DNA of 64,000 nt, from positions 5,375,912-5,439,911 of the forward strand of contig OY755196.1 in the NCBI GenBank assembly GCA_963576735.1, in the 5' to 3' direction. This document shows positions 9,481-20,459 of this stretch, piece after piece. The translations under genes and the position numbers were made by a program. This stretch comes from Bedellia somnulentella. Taxonomy: Eukaryota; Arthropoda; Insecta; Lepidoptera; Bedelliidae. The notes under the pieces are model-generated. The model worked only from the letters and a program-made list of their open reading frames with translations, had not been told where the DNA came from and did no database searches. Positions within the stretch are counted from its first letter, which is position 1. Each line of letters begins with the position of its first letter.

Positions 9481-10476
9481 AAAAATATTGTCCAAATCTA
9501 CCTCCCTACGTATGACCTTAGTAGGAGCCCCGTCAGTCTGTCGCGCTAACACTCGTCCGTCCCGTGTCCACACGTACTTCCAGCCGGCAGTGCGCGCCCT
9601 CTCCCGCGCCTTCTGGAACAACTGGCGATTCGGTCGTGTGAGTCGCTCATTAACGTAGAAGAGCCGCGGCTCCCCTGGGACCCCGGTGTCGGCGGTGGTG
9701 GCTTCCCGGCGAACCCGCGCGGCTCGCAGCAGCCCGTCCCGCGCCGCGCGCCGCGCCAGCCGCACCACGATGACCCGTGGCCGCCCGCTGTCGTCCCGCT
9801 TCGCACCCATCCGCGTCGCACTCACCACATCCCGCTCGTCCAACTGCAGCCCGAGCTTAGCACCAAGTGAAGTCACGACGTGAATGGTATTTTCGGCGGC
9901 AACTTCCATCACATTCGATATCTGGACGTCGTTTGCCAAAAGGTCCTGATCCCTTTCCATCAGCTGTTCCTGTAGCTGGCGAATGGTTTCCTCCATCTGT
10001 TGGGAGGGAGCGGCCTTCATTTCTAATCTGTTCATCCTACTATCAAAGGCATCAAAACGTTCGTCGTATTTTGTCATAGCGGTTCGTACATCGTGAAGCT
10101 CTTTTCGGAAATCGGAAATCTCATTTCTCATCATTCGCAGCTCCTCTTTAATGGACCGAAGTTCGTCGCACAACCTTGACTCGGAAACGATTTCGGCACT
10201 TCCTTGCATAACAGGACTCGCACTTGCGATGCCTTTCACTGGCGTCTCCGCGTTATTGTCGCGTGGTGTATATCGCGTACACTCCGGACACCTCCAGGTT
10301 TTTGGAGCCGGCAACCCTGCCGACAAACTGACACAATCGCGGTGATATTGTTTATTGCACCCTGAACACGTAACACTGTCCGTACGTGACGTTTTCCGGC
10401 TACAAGCTCCGCATTCTGTCATTTTAGTATAACGTTTACCCTTTAATGCAAGCTGAGATTGATGTTTTGTTATCAA
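9475..10476 (-). CDS. CR1 ORF1: PHD-finger RNA-binding protein
   Basis: ORF1 of 333 residues. Near the N-terminus a C4HC3 PHD-type zinc finger reads CGACSRKT...CSGCNKQYHRDC...CPECTR. It is followed by a coiled coil (about residues 105-180, SIKEELRMMRNEISDF) and a basic C-terminal domain ending with the WKYVWTRDGRVL pattern common in insect CR1/L2-type ORF1s. Its role in this family is binding element RNA in the RNP. Translation may begin at the second Met (10422), just before the finger, because the 18 residues before it are not conserved-looking. The 9550-9800 part is much more GC-rich than its surroundings. No stop or frameshift interrupts it. Confidence 0.88.
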   Translation of the reverse strand: MITKHQSQLALKGKRYTKMTECGACSRKTSRTDSVTCSGCNKQYHRDCVSLSAGLPAPKTWRCPECTRYTPRDNNAETPVKGIASASPVMQGSAEIVSESRLCDELRSIKEELRMMRNEISDFRKELHDVRTAMTKYDERFDAFDSRMNRLEMKAAPSQQMEETIRQLQEQLMERDQDLLANDVQISNVMEVAAENTIHVVTSLGAKLGLQLDERDVVSATRMGAKRDDSGRPRVIVVRLARRAARDGLLRAARVRREATTADTGVPGEPRLFYVNERLTRPNRQLFQKARERARTAGWKYVWTRDGRVLARQTDGAPTKVIRREVDLDNIFK

Positions 10477-11330
10477 ACAAAGAATTCAAAAGATAACTTT
10501 CGCAACAAATATTAAGCGTGGGTACTTGAAAAAAATATTTGTTGATTCACTAAACAATCTTATCTTTTATAATGTTTTTATGCACAATCGCTTGATATAC
10601 GCGCTCACAAACACTTCCACTATTACGTAACGTTATAAGTTACATTAAAAAGGTACTGTGATCCACTTTTTCTAACTGTTAGTATTTTTAAACAAGCAAA
10701 CAAGTAACACACAAAGCTATCCGCTCAACTGCTAACAACACTGCTGTGTTGTGGTTTAAATATAAAACACAATTTAAAAAATCGTTTCAGGTTATACTAA
10801 ATCCTTAAAAACATGATCCCTGAGAGAAATCAGACTATAAATACTATTTTAGCAATATCTCCTTATGCAAATATTCCTGTATCAAAATCATCAATACGGG
10901 CTAGTTGTTCCCCCTTCCGATCGGTCCATCATACGCAGTAGTCATGCTTAATGTTGCTGTTTTTGCCATTTTAATTTAAAGAAATTTAGATACTTAAAAG
11001 TAACTGATAAATTAGGAGCACAAAGATTCGAAGGAGTTTTTCTAAATCGTTATCTAATCTGTCTGACTCATCGTGCTGTGAATCACTGAGCGCCGCTTGT
11101 GGTTGTTTTGGAGGGGAGACGTATTACTCCGTCGCAAATGCTGAGTGAGTGATCTCTTTCTATCATTGTCATAGTACTACGTTTTAATTCACGCTGACCG
11201 CTGACATCCCCACCGTGCGCTATAAACCAGTTTGGAATCTATGAAACTGATTCCGAGAGTCCGCTATTGTACTAGGAGCTCATACTTTTCAAAGCTGCAT
11301 TTGTTATCTTTGATTTATTACTTCTGAGAT
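10477..11330. other. CR1 5' UTR and 5' leader of the next LINE
   Basis: No ORF of note. The left part should be the 5' UTR of the minus-strand CR1, the right part the leader of the plus-strand LINE starting with ORF1 at 11331. The boundary between the two elements is not visible to me; the sequence becomes less AT-rich around 11080-11280. Confidence 0.45.
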
Positions 11331-12283
11331 ATGAATAAGTCAAACAAAACCGTGCGCACTCCACCTAAGGCGCAATCTTGCAGTTTAAAATCAGCAATGT
11401 CTACATCGGAACCAAATATGTCAACTAGCGAAGACGATTCAAATTTTATGACGCAGCGAGCTAAACGCCAGAGGGTAGACAGTGAGAGTATCTCCTTGGA
11501 ACTAAACTCCTTTAAAAACGAAATGATGACATTACTCAACACATTTATTTCGTCTCAAAACAATAGAATTGACTTATTGGATAAACGCATTCAGACAATT
11601 CAAGACCAAAACCAAAAGATCCATTTCACTAACCAGGACATCGAAAAGGCTATGAATGTTCTATCCTTACACATTAAATCTATTGAAACAAAATTAATAA
11701 TTTGGAGGATGAACGTAAACTTCTGGAGTCGAATATGCTGATTATGGATGATAAGTTGGATAACCTTGAAATTTCATCACTTAAAACCTGTGTTGAACTA
11801 CGAAATGTCCCTAAAGTATCCAAAGAATCGAAAATAGACTTATATAACTATGTAACGAAGCTGTGCAATACGATAAAGTTACAAATTACTCAACACGATA
11901 TTCGCGATGTTTACCGCCTACCGTCAAAGAGGGATAAAATGTATTCATCGATTGCGATTGATTTTAATAATACTTTATGTAAATCATTATTCCTTAGTGC
12001 CGTTAAAAAGTTCAATCAAGACTACCCATCCAGCCAAATAAACTCGACTCATCTTGGAATACCCGACATCAAACAAAAAATTTATATATCTGAACTAATT
12101 ATTCCGAAAATGAAACGTCTTCTGTTTTTGGCAAAGGACTTCGCACTAACACATAAATACACATTTGTATGGACATCAAATGGACGAGTGTACATGCGGA
12201 AAGCTGAGGGAATGCCCCATATATTGGTTAAGAACGAAAATCAGCTAATTGAGATGAAAAAGAATCTTAATGACAATAAATGA
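11331..12283 (+). pseudogene. LINE ORF1 with one frameshift
   Basis: Two overlapping frames (11331-11741 and 11702-12283) join into one ORF1-type protein if one base is missing in the A-run near 11691. The first part is Ser/Thr-rich with a long coiled coil (about residues 55-125: SLELNSFKNEMMTLLN onward). The second has the ELRNVPK start of an RRM-like segment and ends with the FVWTSNGRVYMRKAEG pattern typical of CR1/L2-type ORF1 C-termini. There is no PHD finger, so it is a different family from the CR1 at 5.6-10.7 kb. The ORF2 of the same element follows after a 510-bp AT-rich spacer. Confidence 0.8.
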
Positions 12284-12797
12284 CTATATATTATTCCTTT
12301 TCACAAAATAAAGTGCACTCATATTTTTGTCTCCTATTTCACCTACTGCTTTGTTAATAGTGAATTTAAAAGTTTCCTAATTTGTTTATCATTAGATTTA
12401 AGTTTATTTTTTAAGCATATAGTTTTAAAAATTACCACAAGTTTATATTTTACAATACTTTATACATATTTCATATACTTCTTATTAAATAGTTTACTTA
12501 TATTTTATTTCACAATTTATTTACCTAATAAAAAAGTTTACTTGTTGCATGCACAATTTATATGCATAAAATATCATATTTATCAAATATTAAATAAAAT
12601 TAATACACATCCTGACACACAATTAACTATTCTTGTGCTTTATGTATTATACACATTCAGAATTAGTTTCATGTTATATAAGGAAATCGCTATTTCACTT
12701 AATCATATATCTCAAGTTATACTTTTCCGGGAAATCTCCTTAAAAATTATTCTGGAAACTACTGGCTACAGCTCACATTTACATTTCACTTTCGATT
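12284..12797 (+). other. Inter-ORF spacer of the LINE
   Basis: AT-rich, no motif. A weak open frame (12542-12805) has no recognisable domain and is probably chance. It separates ORF1 and ORF2 of the same plus-strand LINE. Confidence 0.5.
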
Positions 12798-15555
12798 ATG
12801 GATAAAAGCATTGATAACTGTATTAACTCTTTGCTAGATAATTTTAATATTTCATCTTCGTTTGTCTGCCAACCTTATGAAGTTAAATCTCGTCTTGGTA
12901 CCCCCATTGGCCTTTCGTGGGTATCTCAGAATATTAGAAGCACATCACACAATCTACCAGGATTTCAATGTTTATTGCGTAATATGGATATCTGTCCGGA
13001 CATAATAACTTTCTCGGAATGCTGGCTTAACTGCAGCTCAAATTATATAATTCCATTGCTAGAAAACTATTCTCGATTTAATACATCTAATAACAAAAAC
13101 CAAAATGACGGCGTGGTAGTGTTTGTAAAAGATATATTTGAAACAAATTACTATGAGCCTGATTTCGATGAGGGGAACTGTTTAGTTTCAATATTGGACA
13201 ATAATGTCGTCGTTATTAGTTTGTATCGATCTCCATCTTACCGTTCGCCCGAAGCTTTTCTCTATTCACTTGATGTAGTCCTTAATTCTCTCTCCAAGTT
13301 TAGTAATATTATTCTTAGTGGTGACATCAATATTGACATTAAGGAAGAATCCGTTGATCCTAATGCTTCTGCTTATCTGGATATGTTAGCATCGCACGGT
13401 CTCCTTCCAGCACACACCTTACCCACGAGAGGAAATAATTGTATAGATCATGTGTTCATAAAATCACGATACACAGCTAATGTTTGCGTGGTTCAGAATA
13501 GTCTCACTGATCATGACACTGTCGTCATGAATCTTCAAATGAATAGTAATAAGGACTACGTAAGGCAAGTTAACTGGGTTGATTTTAAGAGCATCACCAA
13601 TGATATAAATAAATATGACTTTCTCAGTATCCTTGACTCAGACGATTGTAATAAAGCTACTGATTTACTTATTAATAGCCTAGTTAAAATTATTGATCAG
13701 AATACTATACGAAAGCCTATTCCGAATCGTAAATATGTGATAAAACCGTGGATCACTCCTGGCCTTCTAAGGTGTATAAGACATAAAGATCGATTACATT
13801 CAAAATCAAATAGGGAACCAAATAATCACGTGTTAAAAAACACTTATTGCCGTTACCGCAACCATTGTAATGAACTTTTAAAAAAATTAAAGGCTATTTA
13901 CGATCAAGAGGAAATAGAAAAATCCAGCAAAAGGGGAACCAAATATACCTGGCAGGCCATTAATAAAATAGCACGCCATAAATCCCCTGTGGTCTCTCCT
14001 AATTCCTTGTTATCATTGGATGAACTTCCTGAAAATTCTGTTCATACCGTTAATTCATTTTTTGCCGATATTGGCAAAACGATTGCAGAAAATGTACAGA
14101 ATCATTGCCCAAATACTGTTGAATTTGAAAATAAAATCAACAGCATTTCTCGTGATAGTTTTGTTCTCCTCACAACAGACCTAACTGAAGTGATCACGAT
14201 AATTAACAATTTAAAAAATAAAGGCTCTTCAGGCTGGGATAAGATATCGGCAAAAATTATTCAGCAAAATAGTTCAGTGCTTGCTGGCCTTCTAGTCCAC
14301 ATTTTTAATCTTTCCCTGACAACTGGTATATTTCCAAAAGCTTTTAAAAAATCTGTTATTATTCCAGTACATAAATCGGGCCCAAAGGATTTAATCAATA
14401 ATTACCGCCCCATATCTTTATTACCTACTATGTCAAAAATGCTTGAAAAAATAATAAATAAACAGCTGATAAAGTACTTAGAAAAGAACAACCTTTTATC
14501 GGAAAACCAATTTGGGTTTAGAAAACATAAATCGACAGAAGATGCTGCCTTAAGTTTTACTAATTGGGTAGTAAATAGTCTTGATGATTCAAAGAGATGT
14601 TTAGCTTTATTAATCGATTTGCAAAAGGCATTCGATACAGTGTATGTTCCTTTATTAATTGCTAGGTTAGAGCAACTGGGTGTACGTGGTCTTCAACTAC
14701 AGCTTTTTGAAAACTATCTGAGTGAAAGAACACAGAGTGTGAAGATTGCAGAATATACTAGTTCTCCCCTTAATGTTAATTACGGCGTTCCCCAAGGAAG
14801 TGTCTTAGGACCTACTCTTTTCCTGATATACATTAACGAACTCTGTAATCTTAAAATGCCACAAGCTAAAGTTGTTACCTTTGCCGATGATACAGCTCTT
14901 TTATTTCAGGGTAAAACATGGAATGAAACATTTTATAATGCTCAGCTGGGTTTTAATAAAGTGAATAAATGGCTCATTAAAAATAGGCTTAGCCTGAATG
15001 TAGAAAAAACTAAATATATAACGTTTTCCATAAATAAATCTACTCAACCTCCTAATAACTTATTCCAACTACTGGTCCATTCTGGTTTCTGTCCAGCAAT
15101 AAATAGCTGTTTGGGAAGTTGTACCTGTTAACCCTCTTTAATTGAAAAAACAACTGATGTTAAATATTTAGGAATTGTAATCGATCAACACTTAACGTTT
15201 GAAAAACATTTAAAACAGTTGTCTACAAAAATACGTAAATTAATAGCACTATTCAGGAATGTGAGATCCATAGTATCACCAACTCTCCTCAAGACTATAT
15301 ATTTTGCTCTTTGTCAATCTCTTTTACTTTATGGAATTCGGGTATGGGGAGGTGTTGCGAAGTCACACCTTATACAATTGGAACGATCACAACGCGCACT
15401 AATTAAAGTAAGCTATTCCTTACCGTATAGAACTCGTACTACAATAGCTTATCAAACAGCAGAAGTGCTATCCGTAAGAAAACTATATGTTCTGTTTATT
15501 ACACTTTTCGAACATAAATCTGCTTTTAGGAATGATAGCCAGACAAATATAAGAA
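12798..15555 (+). pseudogene. LINE ORF2 (endonuclease/RT), frameshifted and 3'-interrupted
   Basis: The ATG at 12798 opens 777 codons. APE endonuclease motifs are SECWL (the catalytic Glu), LYRSPSY, SGDINIDI, CIDHVF and LTDHDTVV. RT motifs are SSGWDKIS, NYRPISLLP, NQFGFRKHKST, DLQKAFD, YGVPQGSVLGPTLF and FADDTALL near residue 694. A frameshift between about 15055 and 15131 moves the C-terminal part into another frame (15135 onward, KYLGIVIDQH..., then SLLLYGIRVWGG). Coding similarity ends near 15555 where the tail of a foreign LINE begins, so the last part of ORF2 and the 3' UTR are missing or displaced. It belongs to the CR1/L2/Daphne part of the Jockey superfamily; the exact clade is not certain. 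It cannot make a full protein. Confidence 0.88.
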
Positions 15556-15745
15556 TGAGTAAGAAGAAAAGAAGAAGAAGAAAAATTGTTTATTTGGCAC
15601 ACAATAATAAAATACAGAGTAAATTTACAACAATAAAAAAAAAATGCACCAAAAAGGCACCAACTCAGCATGTGTATGAGAAAGTCAAACAACTTGGTTG
15701 ATGAATTTCCCATACGCTGGTTTTCAGTTAGCGCCATAACTAAAA
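15556..15745 (-). mobile_element. 5'-truncated CR1-like 3' UTR with CTT tail
   Basis: On the minus strand the sequence runs through a 3' UTR with a homopolymer T-run to GCCAAATAAACAATTTTT and then (CTT)n at 15585-15560. This is the same AATAAA-plus-microsatellite end as other CR1-like tails here. It sits at the end of the coding part of the plus-strand LINE and explains why that ORF2 stops abruptly. Confidence 0.65.
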
Positions 15746-15982
15746 CTAATATTGCAACTTAATATAAATAAGTTAAACAAACAAAAATAATAAAACAACA
15801 AAAAGAAAAAAAAAACTAACAGACATACACAAAGAATTTTTTTTTTTTATTATTATTCTCTTCAAATTAATGAATTTAGTATATAATATATAACTACTTT
15901 CATACGGCATAACCTCATAAATAATTACAAACAAATACACTGCTTCTCTTAAGAAACTAAATATTTTGTGTTTATAAATATA

Positions 15983-16235
15983 CATACATACATACATACA
16001 TATGCTCACGGCTATAATTCCCTAGAAGGGGTAGCCAGAGCTAAGGAACTATAAATTCCTCAGCCACTTTTGGAAGTTGAGTGGGGAAAAGATCGTAAAA
16101 TAAAGGTTTTTGGTGATGGGTCTCCAACCGCATCGCCCAAAAATCCAATAAAAAGCCCCAAAACCCTTAGTCGCCTCTTACGACACCCGTGGGTAAAAAG
16201 GGGTAGCGACATTCTAAGCCGGCACTACACGGCAC
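15983..16235 (-). mobile_element. Short non-autonomous element with both ends of the RTE-like LINE
   Basis: A 253-bp element flanked by the 12-bp target duplication TTTATAAATATA (15971-15982 and 16236-16247). Read on the minus strand, it begins with GTGTAGTGCCGGC, a CTACCCC box and GGGTGTCGTAAGAGGCGAC, closely matching the 5' end of the RTE-like LINE at 16748. It ends with CTCTGGCTACCCC, a GGGAA.TATAGCCGTGAG block and (TATG)n, matching the LINE's 3' end at 20095-20145. There is no ORF. The target duplication shows it moved as a unit, presumably using the LINE's proteins. Confidence 0.85.
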
Positions 16236-16247
16236 TTTATAAATATA

Positions 16248-16744
16248 TCTAAATTATATAAAAATAAAAAAAAATAAAAAAGTAAGAAGGAAAAAATATA
16301 TATAATATAAAAACATATATAAATACACCTCCTACACATATATGTTTGATAAATATTAATTGTATGGGTGTGTGTGAATGTTGTGATGGGATAAAAGTTA
16401 TTGATTGAGTTGTAAGAATGCTTTCAGTAAGCGTCTTTCGAATCGATTATTTATTTCTAAGCTCTGTAGAACATCATTTGCTCAGAGATTTTCGGGATTT
16501 TAAGGAAGCCATATATATAACAAGCTTAATAAACTATTAGGTTTAATCCATCTCTCAAAACATCAATGTAAACTGGCGGTCTCGAAATATTTACTTTCTA
16601 TTGATTATAATGTAACTGAGGACTTGCTCACCTATTTAAAATAATATTCTACAAGCCCAATGTGTATAGATATATTTATATTTAATATATATTTAATATT
16701 TATATATTCATACATATTTAATATATGTATATATTAATATGTAT
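16248..16744. other. No gene recognised; AT-rich
   Basis: Low-complexity AT stretches (16255-16330 and 16665-16740) surround unassigned sequence. No protein motif seen. Confidence 0.5.
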
Positions 16745-19700
16745 GGCTGTGTAGTGCCGGCATAGAATAGCACTACCCCATCTCTTCCCTTGGGTGTCGT
16801 AGAAGTCGACTAAGGGTAAAGGGCTTTTTCATCTTCGCCCCTACACCAATCCAAGGTCTGCCGTGCCGAGGGATGCGTGGCCAGGGGTGAGCCTGGTCGT
16901 TAGCGTGCCGCCGTCCCGGAGCCTGGTGAACTCCGGGTACTAAATAACCTTACCTAGTCAAGCGGGGCTCTGGCTAGGCGGACAGTTTACTTCCCTTGCT
17001 TTTCGTGGGGTCCAAATGTGTTTCGCAACAAAAATTAAACACGATGGCGGCGATATGGCTCGCCACCTATCACGCCGTGGTTCCTCGCGGGGCGAAAAGT
17101 GGGCTAAAGAGACCCGCTTTGGTACGATGAATGTGTGTGGAGGGATGCATGAAAAATTAGATGAAGTATGTTTGATTATGGAAGACAGAAAACTAGATTT
17201 TCTGTGTGTAAATGAAACGAAGCGCAAGGGAAAAGAGGTTTCACAACTTGGCCCATTTACAGCTATCTGGTCGGGAGTTGCCGAGAGTGACAGAGCTTGC
17301 CAAGGCGTGGGACTTCTGTTATCTGAAAGGATGGCTAAGTGCATGAAAGATTATGCGTGTGTGAGTCCAAGGCTCCTATGGATAAAGGTGAAGGTAGGGC
17401 TTGTCCGGATGCGCATAATTTGCGTGTATGCTCCGGACATGTCCAGATCACTATCCGAGAGGGAGGAGTTTTGGAATCTGTTAGACGATGTTGCGAATGG
17501 GTGTGATGAAAATGAGAAAATTGTTATGTTAGGAGATTTTAATGGTTGGGTTGGTGTGTCACGCAACGGTTGTGAAAGAGTTTTAGGAAAGTTTGGTGAT
17601 AAAAGAGTGAACGAGAATGGTGAGAAAGTGATTGAGGTATGTTTGGAGAGGAATCTTTGTGTTACGAACACGTTGTTTGAACACAAAGATATCCATATGT
17701 ATACTAGACAGAGAGGAAGCGAGAGAAGTATGATAGATTTTGTGATAGTGGATGAAAGGCTAAGAGCAAAGGTTGTTGACACCAGAGTCCATAGGGGCAT
17801 TAACGTTGGCACAGACCACTTTCTCGTGATATCACGATTGAGGGGACTGTGCACGCGTTGGCGTCACAGGGCCAAAGTGTCGACAACTGAATTTGCGAGA
17901 ATAAAAGTGGAGAAATTGGAAGAGGATGAAAATATTAGAGATGAATATATGAAGAAATTGGACGACAGACTAAGTTGCGTGGAGATGAAGGATGAAATGG
18001 AAATAGAAGAAGTATGGGATGTGCTCAAATCGTCAATGGTTGAATGTGCGACGGAAGTATGTGGATTGAGTAAAAGAACAAATAGACCACCAACAAGTTG
18101 GTGGGATAAAGATGTGAAAGAGGCAGTTGGAGATAAGAAGAAAGCTTGGTTAGATTTACTAGCGATTAAAGCTAGTAAACGAATGGATGCGAGAGTAAAA
18201 GATGATGTAGTGAAGAATAGTGAAGATGAATATAAGAGAGTTAAGAATGAGGTTAAGAAGAAAATAGAAAAGAAAAAGCGTGATCTGATAGAATGGTGTG
18301 AGAGGAAACTCTCCGATAATTTCCGGAATAACCAAAAGTTGTTCTGGAAATATATCCGGAAAGAAAAGGGAGTTTCCCAAAACACGAGAGTGAATGTTGT
18401 GAGAGATGAACAGGGTGAATTGGCGACGGATGAAAGTAGCATAAGACGAGTATGGAAGAACTATTTTGAGGGACTCTTTGAAAAAGAGGATACATCCATT
18501 TCTTCGCCAATCGGCAGTAATGTTGATTGGAACGACGTTATGGGTGACTTTAGTGACAGTGAGATCAGTATGGAAGAAATAATGAAAGCAATGAAAAGTA
18601 TGAAACTAGGGAAAGCGGCAGGGTATGACAGGATAAACACTGAAATGCTGAGGGCTGGTAAAGGGGTGGTGGCTTCCTGGTTGTACTTCCTTTTCCAAAA
18701 ATGCTGGTCGAGTGGCAAAGTGCCACAAGACTGGTGCAAAGCGGTAATTGTGCCTTTATATAAAGGAAAGGGGTCACACCAGGAGGCTAGAAACTACCGT
18801 GGAATTAGCCTACTCAGCATTGTCGGTAAATTGTATGCAAAGGTTTTGATTGAAAGAGTGATGAATGAAACGGATGATAAAATTTGGGATGTGCAAGCAG
18901 GATTTAGAAAGGGAATGGGATGTATGGACCAAATCTTCTCTTTAAGGAGCATCACCGAAAAGTTCTTAGCTAAGAACCGAAAGGTGTATTGCTCCTTCAT
19001 TGATTTAGAGAAGGCGTATGATAGGGTGGTAAGAAAGTGTTTATGGGAGGTGTTATCCAAGTTCGGTTTGGGGAGTCGACTTATACGTGCACTTGTATCA
19101 CTCTATGAGGATTCCAGTGCATGTGTGAGAGTAAACGGGGAAAATACTGACTGGTTCGGGATCTCTCGGGGTGTCCGACAGGGTTGTGTAGCTTCCCCGT
19201 GGCTCTTCAATTTGTTCATGGATGACTGTTTAACAGAGTTGCGTGAAAGTGATTATGGATTGAGAATGGGTGGATTCATCATTAAATGCCTCTTATATGC
19301 CGACGATCAAGTGCTACTTGCATCATCGGTGGAAGAGCTGCAAGAGATGATGAATATTGCATGTGCGTCTTTTGAAAAAAAGGGAATGAGGGTGAATGTG
19401 GATAAAACAAAAACTATGGTTTTTGAAAGAGAGGTGAATATGACCGAATGCGTGATTGAGATTAATGGTAAGAAAGTGGAACAAGTGAAAGAGTTTGTGT
19501 ATTTGGGAAGTTTGTTTACTAGGGATGGAAAGTGTGATGAAGATATCTAGAGAAGAGTGAAAAAGGGTAATGCGGTAAATGGAGCACTGGATAGTCTAAT
19601 GTCTAGTCAGTCGGTGTCTGAAAAGGCCCGAATGGCTGTGCATGATGCTGTCCTCGTTCCTAAGCTTATGTATGGCAGTGAATGTTGGGTGTGGCAGAAG

Positions 19701-20150
19701 AAGCATGAAAGTAGAGTGAATGCAGTAGAAATGAGATCCCTCAGAAAAGTGTGTAATGTAAGGTTATGTGATCGTGTGAGGAATGATGTGATTCGTGAAA
19801 GGTGTGGTGTAAAAGATGATATTGTAAGAAAGATAGAAAAAGGAATGTTGAGATGGTTTGGGCACATAGAGAGGATGGATGACAGTAAATTGGTGAAAGA
19901 GATATATAGAGCCAATGTGGAAGGTAATGTTAGTAGAGGACGACCTCGGAGGACACATTTGGATCAAATAGAAAATGTGCTCAAAAAGGCAGGTGTCCGC
20001 AGTATGAAGAATAAAAGAGCATGTATGAAAAGATTGATGGATGTAAACGAAGCCAGAGAGGTTTGCCAGGATCGTACAAAGTGGCGATCGATAGTCTCTG
20101 CCTACCCCAATGGGAACTAACGGCGTGAGAATATGTATATGTATGTATTA
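16745..20150 (+). mobile_element. Near-intact RTE-like LINE
   Basis: A 5' UTR of about 270 bp starts with GTGTAGTGCCGGC, then one long ORF runs from 17016 to 20120, then a 3' end GGCGTGAGAATATG followed by a (TATG)n-type tail. TATTAATAT occurs on both sides and may be the target duplication, although the region is low-complexity. A single-ORF layout, a very short 3' UTR and a microsatellite tail fit the RTE group of LINEs. Confidence 0.88.
17016..20120 (+). pseudogene. RTE-like endonuclease/RT polyprotein, one nonsense codon
   Basis: A 1034-codon frame, open except for TAG at 19548-19550; the decayed copy at 3.1-4.3 kb has GAG at that place, so it is a single-base nonsense mutation. The APE endonuclease occupies residues 30-285: NETKRKG, VYAPD, MLGDFNG, SMIDFV and GTDHFLV. 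A linker rich in Lys/Glu helices follows (280-480). The RT shows GYDRINTEML, NYRGISLLS, QAGFRKGMG, DLEKAYD, GVRQGCVASPWLF and the catalytic YADD near residue 760. The C-terminal region has ECWVWQKKHE and WFGHIERMD, typical of RTE-type LINEs. Everything before the stop, including the RT palm, is readable; the lost part is the C-terminal 187 residues. Its short relatives at 15983, 40388, 62677 and 62941 share its ends. Confidence 0.92.
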
Positions 20151-20219
20151 ATATATAATATTCGTATTTTATTTATTAATAAGAATACTAATCATGGTAT
20201 CTCTAAATATTTCTTTGGT

Positions 20220-20459
20220 AATTGAAATTATTTTCTCCTTGTACATTTTCTTTTTGTTTGTATAATAAGATAGAAGATATTTATAAGCACTGTAACTCTG
20301 AGTCACTTGGAAGGTTTGATGGCTGTAATACAGGTATAACCTAGTACAGCATCAATGTCACTATGTACTGAACTTATGTTTATTTGTTACTTTTACTATC
20401 TTTATTGTAAACAATTTGTATTTTGGTACCAAATAAATATTTCTATTTCTATTTCTGTT
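20220..20459 (+). mobile_element. 5'-truncated CR1-like 3' end with ATTTCT tail
   Basis: The sequence runs to GGTACCAAATAAATATTTCTA and then ATTTCT repeats at about 20438-20457. This matches the other CR1-like tails in the window in layout, not in repeat unit. It supplies the spurious N-terminal residues of a longer open frame that begins at 20355. The left boundary is approximate. Confidence 0.55.

Larger units (their letters stand above)
5603..10750 (-). mobile_element. CR1-type LINE, apparently full length, both ORFs open
   Basis: A minus-strand non-LTR retrotransposon with ORF1 (10476-9475), a spacer holding a nested insertion, ORF2 (8957-6156), a 3' UTR of about 550 bp, AATAAA, and a tail reading (TCTA)n at 5620-5603. 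A PHD-type ORF1 plus APE endonuclease/RT ORF2 and a short tandem-repeat tail are the hallmarks of CR1 elements. The 5' boundary is not visible and 10750 is an estimate. Neither ORF shows a stop or frameshift, so this copy could be recent. Confidence 0.85.

Noticed and set aside
9546..9821. GC-rich minus-strand frame and opposite plus-strand frames (9686-9883, 9867-10079)
   Set aside because: They overlap the CR1 ORF1, which has a PHD finger and coiled coil. The alternatives are low-complexity Arg/Ser/Gly shadows caused by GC-rich codons.
17351..19060. Long minus-strand frames opposite the RTE-like ORF (17351-17854, 17864-18442, 18794-19060)
   Set aside because: Antisense shadows of the endonuclease/RT frame, with no domain of their own and Ser/Phe/Leu-rich composition.
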